Below, in pieces: positions 33,342 through 41,872 of a stretch of 64,000 bases of DNA (within the stretch, counting starts at the first letter, position 1; each line of letters opens with the position of its first letter). The stretch comes from Chloroflexota bacterium (GTDB taxonomy: Bacteria > Chloroflexota > UBA11872 > VXOZ01). Below the pieces are notes generated by a model. It was not told where the DNA came from. It worked only from the letters and a program-made list of their open reading frames with translations, and made no database searches. Both the position numbers and the translations under genes were made by a program. The stretch covers positions 112,216 to 176,215 of the forward strand of contig JAPOQA010000028.1 in NCBI GenBank assembly GCA_026710945.1. The letters are read 5' to 3'.

Positions 33342-34520
33342 TCACCAGCGCGGCCGCATGGGCAGCCAGCTCGGATCGCGTTCCTGCATAGCGGAAACGT
33401 CGTCTCTGGCCGCTGCCGCGTTTTCAAGGTAGCGCTCGTGGGCCTCCTGCAGGCGGTCTTCATCCACTTCCACACCCAGCCCCGGGTCCTCCGGCACGGG
33501 AAACGCCCCGTCCACGAATTGCAGCGGCCCGCCGGCCACGATGTCGTCGTCCTCATTCCACGGGTAGTGCGTGTCCGACGCGTAGATGAGATTCGGCGCC
33601 GCGGCCGCCCAGTGCGTCATGGCCGCCAGCGAGATGCCGGTGTGGTTGTTGCTGTGCTGGGAGACACCGAGCCGGAACGTCTCGCAGATCTTGGCCAGTT
33701 GCAACGATGCCAGCATGCCGCCCCAGTGGTGGTGATCGCCCAGCACCACCTGCACGGCGTCCATCTCAACGGACGGGGCGATGTGCGAAAAAGCCGTCAC
33801 GACCATATTCGTCGACAGAGGAATAGGCGTGGCCTGCGCCACGGCTGCCATGCCCGCCAAGTCCGGCGCCGGGTCCTCCAAGTATTCCAGGTCCAATTCC
33901 TCCACCCAGCCGGCAAAGCGGATGCTCGTCTCCACCGACCAGATGGCGTTCGGGTCGATGCGCAGTTCATGGTTTGGGAAACGGGTGCGGAGTTGGTGCA
34001 TGGTCTCGGCTTCCACTTCGGGCGGCAGCACACCGCCCTTGAGCTTGAGCGTCTGGAAGCCGTAGCGTTCTACAAACGTCTCCGCCTGCTCCACGAGCTG
34101 CTCCGGACTCATGGCCTCGCCCCACTCGTCGTCGCCCTCGTATTTGTAGAAGAGATACGCCGAATAGGGAACGGTGTCGCGCACCTTGCCGCCGAGCACA
34201 TCGCAGACGGGCCGCCCGGTTTCCTTGCCCAGCAGGTCGAGCATGGCGGTCTCGTACGCGGCAAAGACCGGCGGATTGTTGATGAGGATGCGCGTCCGGT
34301 TAAACTGTGCCGGGTCCTGGTCTTGCACAATGGATGCGGCGCTCTGCAGCTTCCTTACCATCTCATCGCCGCCATAGGTCTCGCCCCAGCCCACGCAGCC
34401 GTCGTCCGTGGTGAGACGCACGATCACGCGCAGCGCCACGGGCTCGTGCACGCCCCACGAATTACGTAACGGGGGATCGCTAATGGCGATGGGAATTACA
34501 TCTACGTCAACGATGCGCAT
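33342..34520 (-). CDS. Enolase-superfamily dehydratase, glucarate-dehydratase-like
   Basis: The 392-residue protein belongs to the mandelate racemase/muconate lactonizing group. Its N-terminal capping domain is followed by a barrel with the base KLKGG (TLKLKGGVLPPE), metal ligands in RIDPNAIW and EYLEDPAPD, and STNMVVT, whose asparagine is the third ligand typical of glucarate dehydratase. VVLGDHHHWGG and SQHSNNHTGISLAAMTH supply the Asp-His dyad of that subgroup. The probable reaction is dehydration of a sugar diacid such as glucarate to 5-keto-4-deoxyglucarate, but the exact acid sugar is not certain. AAAGGAG precedes the ATG. Nearby oxidoreductases suggest a sugar-acid pathway. Confidence 0.88.
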   Translation of the reverse strand: MRIVDVDVIPIAISDPPLRNSWGVHEPVALRVIVRLTTDDGCVGWGETYGGDEMVRKLQSAASIVQDQDPAQFNRTRILINNPPVFAAYETAMLDLLGKETGRPVCDVLGGKVRDTVPYSAYLFYKYEGDDEWGEAMSPEQLVEQAETFVERYGFQTLKLKGGVLPPEVEAETMHQLRTRFPNHELRIDPNAIWSVETSIRFAGWVEELDLEYLEDPAPDLAGMAAVAQATPIPLSTNMVVTAFSHIAPSVEMDAVQVVLGDHHHWGGMLASLQLAKICETFRLGVSQHSNNHTGISLAAMTHWAAAAPNLIYASDTHYPWNEDDDIVAGGPLQFVDGAFPVPEDPGLGVEVDEDRLQEAHERYLENAAAARDDVSAMQERDPSWLPMRPRW

Positions 34521-35042
34521 GGGTTATTACTCCTTTTGCAGACTTCATGCTCTTGCGTCGATGGTTCGAAGCATCCACATCGATAGGCTGTGGCGCCGGT
34601 AGCGTGGGTTTGCAACCTGCGCGATATTCATGTGACGTGGGGTAATCCCGCTAATCCACCGAATTGAGCACAGGTTACAAACCTATGCTACCGCTTACTC
34701 CAACCGTCAACTCAAAGCCGCCACAAGACGGCAGCTTTCGATAGGATACCGTAGCGCGGGGGCTTGTCCCCCGCTAGCGTATCACTGCGCGGAGTGTGTG
34801 AAGAGAAGATGAGCTCCCGCATGCGCGGGAATGACGGTCGCCTCTCCACTCCCATCTTCGTAGCGCGGGGGCTTGTCCCCCGCTAGCATATCACTGCGCG
34901 GAGCGTGTGAAGAGAAGATGGATTCCCGCGCATGCGGGAATGACGGTCGCTTCCCCACTCCCATCTTCGTAGCGCGGGGGCTTGTCCCCCGCCTCTTCGC
35001 TTGCTATGCAAACTCCGTATCGAGCAAGGCACTGCGATCGCA
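34521..35042. repeat. Intergenic cluster of two palindromic repeat families
   Basis: No gene. Copies of GTAGC-GCGGGGG-N5-CCCCCGC lie near 34751, 34859 and 34969, alternating with the ATTCCCG-CGGGAAT family near 34807-34835 and 34915-34945. The segment from about 34751 to 34858 is a nearly exact tandem duplicate of 34859-34968 (period about 108 bases). A 30-base AGGTTACAAACCT-type unit lies near 34670. Confidence 0.85.
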
Positions 35043-35909
35043 CTAAAGCACTGACGACAAATCTACCCGCTCGCCGGTCTCGCCGGATTGCTTCGCCGCC
35101 ACGAGCATTGCAATAATCTCCAGCATCTCCTCGTGGGGGATAGGGTTCTCCCGGGTCTGTATCATGCGCACCACATTGCGCATCTGTTCGGCGTAGAAGA
35201 AGTTGGCGTCGCGCACGGCGATTTCCGCGCTGCCCTCGGTGCCGTAGACGTTGAGCAGGAACCCGTAACGGGCGGAGCGAATGATCTGCATAGTGACGGC
35301 ACGGCCGTCCGTGTAACGCACGTGGACGAGGTCGAATTCATCCGTGTACTCGTTGCGCACCCACGCGATGCCGGGCCCCATCACCGTGTAGAAGAGTTCC
35401 GCCGCGTGGATGCCGTAGTAGACGAGCTCGTTCGGGCCGGTGGCCACGGCGACCCGCGCCTCGCCTACCAGTTCCTTCTCATTGGCCTTGAAGTCAATGA
35501 CTTCCCGTGCGAAACGGAGCGCCGACGACGACATGAGCGGTGTGTTGTGGGCCTGCGCCAGCCGCACCATCTCCTTGGCGTGATCGATGCCAAGCGCAAA
35601 GGGCTTATCCACGAACGTCGGCACGCCGGCCTCAAGATAGGGCCGCGCCAATTCCAGATGGGTATCGCCCGGGTCTTCCAGCACGAGCACGCCATCGGCC
35701 TTCCCGATCGCTGCTGTCGGCTCGTCGAGCACAGTCTCCAGATCATGTTCGGCCACGAATTCTTCGGCTGCCGCACGGTCGCGATCCCAGAGCATGGAGA
35801 TACGCGCCACACCGTTCAGCCCTACTCCATTTGGATTCTCCTTGTTGATCAGCTCTGAGAATGAACGGGGATGCTGCGGGCTAAGTCCGATAATGGCGAG
35901 ATTGAGCAT
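35043..35909 (-). CDS. Gfo/Idh/MocA-like oxidoreductase with degenerate nucleotide motif
   Basis: A 288-residue protein, shorter than the family norm of 330-390. It starts LNLAIIGLSPQHPRS, so the usual GxGxxG loop of the Rossmann fold is missing; the position of EKP reads VDKPFAL near residue 99. The middle SSSALRFAREV and the C-terminal domain FYTVMGPGIAWVRNEY fit the family. NAD(P) binding may be altered or lost, so it could have another role. AAAGGAAG lies before the ATG. It is preceded on its strand by the FN3 protein gene, 320 bases away. Confidence 0.8.
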   Translation of the reverse strand: MLNLAIIGLSPQHPRSFSELINKENPNGVGLNGVARISMLWDRDRAAAEEFVAEHDLETVLDEPTAAIGKADGVLVLEDPGDTHLELARPYLEAGVPTFVDKPFALGIDHAKEMVRLAQAHNTPLMSSSALRFAREVIDFKANEKELVGEARVAVATGPNELVYYGIHAAELFYTVMGPGIAWVRNEYTDEFDLVHVRYTDGRAVTMQIIRSARYGFLLNVYGTEGSAEIAVRDANFFYAEQMRNVVRMIQTRENPIPHEEMLEIIAMLVAAKQSGETGERVDLSSVL

Positions 35910-36229
35910 GGAGTGCTTCCTTTCACACGTTTAGTCTGATTCCGAGATGCTACCTATGGATGGGCCTATGATACTGTACTGTGTCCGTCTGTGGGGAGCT
36001 TTCAATGCGGCGAGCCGCTTAAGTTGCCCGCCTTCGGCAAGCCAACATCTGGCACATCAGGGCTAGGGTCTGCCGCCGCCTTCGCTCAGTTTCAGGATCA
36101 AGGAATCGCCTGGCAAGTCGTATGAACTACAACGAATAGCCAAGCTACACCATCTTGGTGCTCTGCAAGAGCCACATGCGGGAATGGGTGTCGAGGTGCG
36201 TGATCTCTCAGCGTTCATTGCTATCTTCT
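35910..36229. other. Intergenic region, nothing recognised
   Basis: The 320 bases between the oxidoreductase start and the FN3 gene end hold no recognisable gene or repeat. A minus-strand frame reaching into the FN3 gene has no family features. Confidence 0.45.
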
Positions 36230-37516
36230 CTAGCGAACTGCAATGGATTCCGAGAATGGAGAGCAGCCGGCTTTGTTGCATGCCCTGATCTTGTAGGCGG
36301 TAGCTCGAAAGGCACCATAGACTACATTTGGAGTTCGATCCATGTAACTGACCTGAGGAGCGCTAACTTCCGAGTCGAAGCGAAACGAGTTGGGATCACT
36401 AACAGTGCCTTGGTATACTTCGTAGTAGGTTGCCCCTTTCACCGTATCCCAATTCACTCTTGCAAAGTCATGGTGTAGTGGAATGCGGACCTTCTCCCCC
36501 TTGACGCCAGTGGTTCTGAGCGGCGATTCGACTGGCCCATCTGACTCCGTAAGCCCTCCCGATTCATCAGATACAGGCGAGCAACCGTTGTCGTTGCAGA
36601 CATGTACCCTATAGAAGTAGATGGTACTTGGGTGCAAACCTTCGTCAACATACGGGGGACGGTTGAGATTCGACGCTACAGGTTGGTATTCACTTTCTCG
36701 CGTTCTCCTGCTCACCTGATAGGAGTGATCCTGCAACTGGTAAGAGAATGGCACAAAAGCAGCGTTCCTATAGCCGTCGTTTTCTGAGCACACTGCGTTG
36801 TAGCAGGCCGTGACCCAGTATCGGACATCGTGGGTGTAGCTACCGCCCTGGAATGCATGCCACTGAACCGTCATCGAATGAGCGCTCCTGTCGATGACTC
36901 TCACACCATTTGGCTGAGGGGGGATCGGACGTGGTTCGTGGGTGTAGGCGGTTCCGACCACATTCCCATCCAGCTCCACGATGCAATCTCTAAGATCAGG
37001 GCAACCTGTATAGATCTTGTAATGAGCGGCACCTGGCACAGAATTCCAGGTGATCCGTATCGATGACTCAGCTTGGACAGCATGCACATCATCAGGGAAG
37101 GGCGGTGGCGGCTGGGCCGGGGTGTCACTGTCGATCTCCGAGCAACCGGAACTGTTGCAAGCAACAACCCAATAGTGTCTGCCGAATCCTTGCTGGGTGA
37201 GAATGTAGTTAGGTTGCTGAATGCCGCTTGCAAGTTCCTGGCAAATGAAGGGCCGACCATCGAGCAGTCTACAATCTGGGAGCGTTGGGGAGTGAAAGAC
37301 GGTATAGGATTCCGCACCAGCCGAGGCATCCCATTTGAGCACCTTGTCCGCCCCCACATACCCATAGCGCTGGTTCGCGGGAGTCTGGGGCGGCCCGCCG
37401 AAGGGCCCACAGCAAGTCAAGACCAGAGGGAGCAGAATCGCCAAGAGCAGGATGGCGAGACCCCGCAGTCTTAACGAAGAGGCGCCAACGTAACAAATGC
37501 CTGTTTCGCCAGCCAT
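36230..37516 (-). CDS. Secreted or lipid-anchored protein with tandem fibronectin-III-like domains
   Basis: From ATG 37516 (GAGGAG upstream) the protein has 428 residues. A signal segment LAILLLAILLPLVLTCC (about 20-36) ends in a degenerate lipobox. Four FN3-like repeats follow, each with a core W near its start (LKWDAS, ITWNSV, VQWHAF, VNWDTV), a GA.YY or GA.SY strand and a closing strand such as YWVVACNSSGCSE, YWVTACYNAVCSE, YRVHVCNDNGCSP or YKIRACNKAGCSP. These paired cysteines recur in every domain and could form disulfides. The gene is less GC-rich than its neighbours. FN3 arrays of this kind are common in sponge-symbiont genomes and may serve adhesion; that is inference. Confidence 0.75.
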   Translation of the reverse strand: MAGETGICYVGASSLRLRGLAILLLAILLPLVLTCCGPFGGPPQTPANQRYGYVGADKVLKWDASAGAESYTVFHSPTLPDCRLLDGRPFICQELASGIQQPNYILTQQGFGRHYWVVACNSSGCSEIDSDTPAQPPPPFPDDVHAVQAESSIRITWNSVPGAAHYKIYTGCPDLRDCIVELDGNVVGTAYTHEPRPIPPQPNGVRVIDRSAHSMTVQWHAFQGGSYTHDVRYWVTACYNAVCSENDGYRNAAFVPFSYQLQDHSYQVSRRTRESEYQPVASNLNRPPYVDEGLHPSTIYFYRVHVCNDNGCSPVSDESGGLTESDGPVESPLRTTGVKGEKVRIPLHHDFARVNWDTVKGATYYEVYQGTVSDPNSFRFDSEVSAPQVSYMDRTPNVVYGAFRATAYKIRACNKAGCSPFSESIAVR

Positions 37517-37686
37517 GATCGGCGTCTCCTCTGCTCTAGAGACAGAAATCCTTGCTATTGCACCATCCGTACACTTTGCCATTGTGCCGGATCCTACTTA
37601 CGAAACATACTTCAAGAGTGATTTAGACAATTGCCAGTCCGTCCCATCATGTACTGGCCATGCAGAGAGGGCCCATACGAAACGAT

Positions 37687-37790
37687 TGTACGCAGTCTCT
37701 TGCAGGAAGCCAATTGTGCCTACCGCAAGGCGGCGATTGCCCGGAACCGGCATCGGCATTGCGGGCGACGCGGTGCGGCGCCCAGCTGCG
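37687..37790 (+). pseudogene. Relic of a Tat-lipoprotein start (ABC binding protein)
   Basis: From GTG 37716 the frame reads VPTARRRLPGTGIGIAGDAV, closely matching MRTSRRRLLGTGIGFAGSAV at the start of the binding protein at 38971. The match includes the upstream ribosome-site region (GCAGGAAGCCAATT here, AGAGGAGGCCAACC there) and further bases to about 37687. After AGDAV the similarity stops and the sequence runs into the 3' end of the methyltransferase gene on the other strand. It is best read as a duplicated and decayed gene start. Confidence 0.65.
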
Positions 37791-37821
37791 TCACCCCCAA
37801 TAGGTGCCCGCTCTCGCTTCG

Positions 37822-38565
37822 TCAGTCTTGGGAACTCGCCCGCCCATAGACTGACACATGGGCGCCGCTCTGCGCAGTGAACGGCGCACGTTGCCAATCG
37901 CCCCACCGCTCGCGCAGACGGAGCCCGGCGAGGCGCGCCATCAGGTCCAGTTCTGACGGCCATACGTAGCGCAATCGTCCGGGATACATGCGGATGCCGT
38001 CTTCCGTCAGATGCAGGTGGCGGAAGTCCACTATCTGGTTTACAGCGTCGTGGATCGAAACGTCAAGCCGGACCGAGTCCACGTCAGGCAGGCTCGCGCG
38101 CAGGTGTTGGTTCTCGTCATACCGGGAAATGTCCGGGACAAAGGCGTGGACCAGGAAGACGCCGGACTCATCGAGATGAGACGCCACACTTGCAAAGCAC
38201 CTGACTTGGTCTTCCTGGGAGGAAAGCATCAGGAAGGTGTTGTTGATGACGAAGACGAGTGAGAAGCTGCCCGCGACCGCAACGTCCGCGAAGTCGCCGC
38301 TGGTCACCGGCAATGCCGCTCCGCCTTCCTTGTCTCGCAGCCTTGCGACCATTGCATGGGAAGCCTCTATCCCGTGTACCGCTACACCGCGCGCCGCCAG
38401 GGGCAGCGCGTACGTCCCGGTCCCAATCCCGAGCTCAAGCGCCCGGCCGCCTGCCGCGAATTCTTCTAGTACGTCGACTCGTTTCGACACGTTAGCCGGT
38501 CGGTAGAACTCGTCGTAGACGTTGGCGATGCGGTCTCCATACGTTGCAGCCGAATACTCTTTCAC
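37822..38565 (-). CDS. Class I SAM-dependent methyltransferase
   Basis: The protein has about 247 residues and SAM motif I ALELGIGTGTYALPLA, acidic strand-2 end in VHGIEAS, FSLVFVINNTFLMLSSQED and LDESGVFLVHAFVPD. The pattern VYDEFYRPANVSKRVDVLEEF at the start is frequent in small-molecule methyltransferases of the Methyltransf_25 group. I use GTG 38565, preceded by GAGAGG; ATG 38592 would add nine residues without a ribosome site. A hairpin at 38620-38637 lies just upstream. Substrate unknown. Confidence 0.85.
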   Translation of the reverse strand: MKEYSAATYGDRIANVYDEFYRPANVSKRVDVLEEFAAGGRALELGIGTGTYALPLAARGVAVHGIEASHAMVARLRDKEGGAALPVTSGDFADVAVAGSFSLVFVINNTFLMLSSQEDQVRCFASVASHLDESGVFLVHAFVPDISRYDENQHLRASLPDVDSVRLDVSIHDAVNQIVDFRHLHLTEDGIRMYPGRLRYVWPSELDLMARLAGLRLRERWGDWQRAPFTAQSGAHVSVYGRASSQD

Positions 38566-38619
38566 AACATTTTCCTCTCTTCGCGAACACACGAGCTAGA
38601 TGCCCAACAAAACAAAAGA

Positions 38620-38637
38620 CCTCCCATGCATGGGAGG
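38620..38637 (-). terminator. Hairpin with T-rich flank on the minus strand
   Basis: CCTCCCATGCATGGGAGG is a perfect 18-base palindrome; on the minus strand it is followed by TCTTTTGTTTTG, so it has terminator form. Because it sits 28-55 bases upstream of the methyltransferase start, it may act as a leader attenuator or block stray transcription. Confidence 0.45.
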
Positions 38638-38828
38638 CCGTGATGACTCATTTCTTGAGTGTACGGTCGCTACGTCCTCCCCAATACGCATAGCCGCGGC
38701 AGCGGTGCCGCCGCGGCGCTGGCGTTAATCGGGAAGTTGCAGACCGCAGATAACATGCCCAATGTTCTCCTATCTACTGTGGGAGTATGGCACAGTTCTA
38801 ACTCTTCTGACAACCCTCAATCTTATTT

Positions 38829-38926
38829 GTAGAGAGAGACTCTACGCCTAGGGACTTGCCACATTGCCAAACTCCTGCTATACATACTACGTATAGTCAC
38901 TCTCTCCCTTACGTAGAGGAGAGAGT
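38829..38926 (+). promoter_or_regulatory. Two palindromes in the leader of the binding-protein gene
   Basis: GTAGAG-N5-CTCTAC (38829-38845) and ACTCTCTCC-N10-GGAGAGAGT (38899-38926) are perfect inverted repeats sharing the GAGAGA theme. Either could be an operator for a sugar-responsive regulator or a leader hairpin. The start codon of the binding protein is 45 bases after the second. Confidence 0.45.
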
Positions 38927-38970
38927 CGATAGTTTGTGTAGTGCGCGCAATTGTTTAGAGGAGGCCAACC

Positions 38971-40365
38971 ATGCGTACCTCAAGACGGCGATTACTTGGC
39001 ACCGGAATCGGCTTTGCGGGCAGTGCGGTGTTGCTAGCCGCCTGCGGCACAGCGGCGGCGCCCATGGAGGATGCCCCTGAGGCAGAAGCTCCCAAGGCGG
39101 AGGAGGAAAAACCCGCGGCGGCGATGGAAGCCAGTGAGGTTGTTTACTGGTCGCTCACGTCGGCGTGGGGTTCCTTCAATGAGGAGATCGGCGCGGAGCT
39201 CGTGGCGGAGTTCAACGAGACGTTCGAGGCTTACAACGTTACCACCGTTCCCAAAACCGGCAGGGACAATCGCGACACCCTGCCAGCGGCGGTGGCCGGC
39301 GGCGCGGCGCCCGATATGGCGTTTCAAGACCGCTACATTCCCAAGACCATGGCGGTGAACGGCATTGTGCGCGACATCACGGACATGGTGAAGGTGTCAT
39401 CCATCATCGACACGTCCGACATGTGGGAGCGCATTCTCAATGACGTCACCTACCGCGGCCACCACTTCGGTCTGCCGTGGTCGGCGGACGTGCGCACGTT
39501 GTTCTTGAACAACGACGCGCTGATTGAGGTGGGGCTGGATCCCGAAAGCCCGCCCGCCTCGTGGGACGATTTCCACGAAGCCATCAACCTGACTTTCAGG
39601 AAAGACGGCGCCAATATTGAACGTCTCGGCTACGTGCCGTTGTGGGGCAGCGGCGGCGCTTTGGCCGGTTGGATGATCCCCTACTGGCAGCAGGGCGGCA
39701 GCCTAACATCAGCCGACGACAGCACGTCCACCATGGACAACGAGTTGATGGTGAACGCGTTCGAGCATACGCTGCGCATGTATGAGGCGCAGGACGGCTA
39801 CGACGCCATCGCGGAGTTCCGCGGCGAAATTCGCACGCAGCAGATCTTCATCGACAGCAAGCTGGCGATGTACTTCGAGATCTACGACATCCCGAATTTC
39901 CCCGACTACCGCGAGGGCTTTGCGGCGCTCAACTACGGCCTGGCAGTGGAACCGATCCCGCCCGGCGGCTCGCCCGCCACTTACGGCGGCGGCGGCTCCA
40001 AGGTGCTGCCAAATGCTTCGGCCAACCCTGAAGGCGCGTTCGCGTTCCTCGAGTGGCTCTACGACGCGCCGCAAGAGCTGCGCTTCAACGACGCCAAGGG
40101 CCGCCTGCCGGTGCAGAAAGCCATCGCGAACAGTCCCGAGTGGACCCAGGACGACCCGCTGCGCTTGCAGGCCTCTATCGAGATGGCCGGCGCGCACTGG
40201 GTGGTGACCGCTCCCGGCGGCATCGAGATCCTCGGCCTGCACGTGGCGCTGCCGCGCACCATCTACCAGGGTGAGAAGACCATCCAGGAAGCCATTGCCG
40301 AGACCAACGAGCAGACCCAGATCGTCTTGGACGAGACGCTCGCCAACTCGGTGCTGGACTTCTAG
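38971..40365 (+). CDS. Tat-exported extracellular solute-binding lipoprotein (ABC sugar type)
   Basis: The 464-residue protein begins MRTSRRRLLGTGIGFAG, a twin-arginine signal, followed by a lipobox LLAAC (Cys about 29), an acidic linker and a family-1 solute-binding domain. Typical features are AELVAEFNETFEAYNVTT, AAVAGGAAPDMAFQDRYIP, HHFGLPWSADVRTLFLNND and AFAFLEWLYD. It should capture a sugar or glycoside outside the membrane for an ABC importer, but no permease or ATPase genes lie nearby. AGAGGAGG gives a strong ribosome site. The protein at 47365 is a clear paralogue (shared FWQQGG or YWQQGG, W.V..APGG). A strong terminator follows. Confidence 0.92.
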   Translation: MRTSRRRLLGTGIGFAGSAVLLAACGTAAAPMEDAPEAEAPKAEEEKPAAAMEASEVVYWSLTSAWGSFNEEIGAELVAEFNETFEAYNVTTVPKTGRDNRDTLPAAVAGGAAPDMAFQDRYIPKTMAVNGIVRDITDMVKVSSIIDTSDMWERILNDVTYRGHHFGLPWSADVRTLFLNNDALIEVGLDPESPPASWDDFHEAINLTFRKDGANIERLGYVPLWGSGGALAGWMIPYWQQGGSLTSADDSTSTMDNELMVNAFEHTLRMYEAQDGYDAIAEFRGEIRTQQIFIDSKLAMYFEIYDIPNFPDYREGFAALNYGLAVEPIPPGGSPATYGGGGSKVLPNASANPEGAFAFLEWLYDAPQELRFNDAKGRLPVQKAIANSPEWTQDDPLRLQASIEMAGAHWVVTAPGGIEILGLHVALPRTIYQGEKTIQEAIAETNEQTQIVLDETLANSVLDF

Positions 40366-40427
40366 GCACTAAGGGAATACGTGGGGCAAAGTTGCTGAGG
40401 AGCGCTTTTCCTCACTTTTGCGAATTG

Positions 40428-40464
40428 AAGGAAAAGGGCAACCCGTGTGGTTGCCCTTTTCCTT
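40428..40464 (+). terminator. Rho-independent terminator after the binding-protein gene
   Basis: Arms AAGGAAAAGGGCAACC and GGTTGCCCTTTTCCTT pair perfectly over 16 bases around CGTGT. The T tract is in the stem. A smaller hairpin TGAGGA-N7-TCCTCA plus CTTTT lies just before it near 40396. Confidence 0.8.
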
Positions 40465-40705
40465 AGTTGTGGGGGTGCGGAGGTGAGTGGATGGCAGGCA
40501 TTAGTGTTGCATGGACAAGCGAGCCGCGTGGCAAGGAAGGGCAGTCCTCGGCGATTGCCCTTCCCTTTCTTGCTTCAAGGTGGGTTCGCTACCTGTACCT
40601 GATAGCCTGTCAGAACGGGAGGTTTCGCGGTTTTAGCACCCAGCATCTTGTGTGGCTGAACGGCGCTGGGATAGCGGCCGGATTCGCATCGAGGAGCAGT
40701 GACGA
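40465..40705. other. Intergenic region, nothing recognised
   Basis: Convergent space between the terminator and the end of the minus-strand gene. An open frame at 40467-40718 has no ribosome site and no family features. Confidence 0.4.
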
Positions 40706-41683
40706 TCATCTGCGGTAGTGGATGACGCCGACGACAGGCGGCCACTCCGGGATTCCCAACTCGTCGTACCTCAATAGTCGGGCTACCTTGAACGCGAGTG
40801 CGTCGCGGTCTAGGAGCGCGAGCGGCGCGCCTCCGCGCATGAACTCTCCCGGCAGCCAGATTGTGCCTTCCGTATCCCACGACCACAGCATGGTGGTTCC
40901 GGCCGCCGAACTGTGGCGCACGAAGAGCGCGGTCAGGAGCCCCATGAAGGTTAGGTGAACGCCGTCCCACTGCGTGGCAACGCGAGCCCAGTCCGGCACC
41001 AGCGTGCCGACCCCGGCCGGGCTATTGGGATCCTGATTGACGCGCGGAAAGGAAACGCAGAAGGCGTGCCAGTCGGCGGGGCCGGATATCTCGCAGACGC
41101 GGGCGGACGCGTCGATCTCGGCCACGAATCTGCGGTGCGTCTCTACCATCCCCCAGTCGCCGACGCCCAATGGGATAACGGTGTCGAGGCACGCATGCCC
41201 ACCGCTGAGCGTGGAGGTGATGCGCCATTCCCTGGGACGTTGCGCGTAATCCTCCCAGCGGAAAGCCGGCTTGGGCGCCGCCGCGCGGGCGGACGCTCGC
41301 TTGAATATGCGCTGTATGCGCTCCCAAATGGGGTGAGGCGGCGCCGCGGGGGCGGAGGTCGGGTAGGTCGTCTCGTCAATCATGAGCACCTGCCGGGTCG
41401 GGTCCATCGGAGCAGTCCACCAGCGGCTTTGCGGATGTGTCACCACCGCGCGCGCCAGGCTTGCCAAGTCCGCGCCGCGTGAAAGCGCGGCCGCAACGGT
41501 TCGTTCGAAATCCGCCGCCCATGGATTGAGGGCGTTCAAGGCGACCGCGGCGCGCGCGAACGCCTGCGGCGGCGTGACGGCGATGTCAGTGGGAACCTGA
41601 TCCCGCTCGATAGTCAGCAAGAAAGCGCAGCCCACCGGGCAGCGCAGCAACTGAGCAGCCAAGTCGTCGGTCCGGGATTCCAT
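40706..41683 (-). CDS. Protein of unknown function
   Basis: From ATG 41683 (AAGGAA ten bases upstream) the protein has 325 residues and no signal peptide or membrane helices. I do not recognise the family. Visible features are RCPVGCAFLLTIERD near the start, a middle linker rich in alanine and proline (about 120-150) and a tryptophan-rich C-terminal half (WEDYAQRPREWRI, VGDWGMVETHRRF, MLWSWDTEGTIWLPGEF, IPEWPPVVG). The pattern of evenly spaced Trp in beta-like strands suggests a globular domain. It diverges from the next oxidoreductase gene. Confidence 0.65.
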   Translation of the reverse strand: MESRTDDLAAQLLRCPVGCAFLLTIERDQVPTDIAVTPPQAFARAAVALNALNPWAADFERTVAAALSRGADLASLARAVVTHPQSRWWTAPMDPTRQVLMIDETTYPTSAPAAPPHPIWERIQRIFKRASARAAAPKPAFRWEDYAQRPREWRITSTLSGGHACLDTVIPLGVGDWGMVETHRRFVAEIDASARVCEISGPADWHAFCVSFPRVNQDPNSPAGVGTLVPDWARVATQWDGVHLTFMGLLTALFVRHSSAAGTTMLWSWDTEGTIWLPGEFMRGGAPLALLDRDALAFKVARLLRYDELGIPEWPPVVGVIHYRR

Positions 41684-41795
41684 TGAGCACTGTTCCTTGC
41701 CGCTTAACGACTGCCCCTGCGCAGTCACCCTCTGCTACGCCCAGGCGGCAGCCTCTCAGAACCAAGCATAGCATACTAACCGCTTCCTTCTTCCC

Positions 41796-41824
41796 TTGAC
41801 AGCTAGCCGCGAATACGCTGTACT
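41796..41824 (+). promoter_or_regulatory. Probable sigma70-type promoter
   Basis: Perfect -35 TTGACA at 41796-41801 and TGTACT at 41819-41824 with a 17-base spacer, 49 bases before the oxidoreductase start. Confidence 0.6.
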
Positions 41825-41872
41825 GTAGCCACGTTTCGTTAGACGTTTGTTGAAACTTTGGGAGGATTTGCG

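Larger units (their letters stand above)
38593..38970. other. Divergent intergenic region with several palindromes
   Basis: Between the methyltransferase and the binding-protein gene. It contains a hairpin at 38620-38637 and two palindromes at 38829-38845 and 38899-38926 (listed separately), plus ACTACGTATAGT at 38887-38898. No gene was seen. The AT-rich part from 38760 on is likely to carry the promoter of the binding protein. Confidence 0.6.

Noticed and set aside
33438..34469. Plus-strand frame of 343 codons
   Set aside because: Antisense to the glucarate-dehydratase-like gene, composition typical of a shadow.
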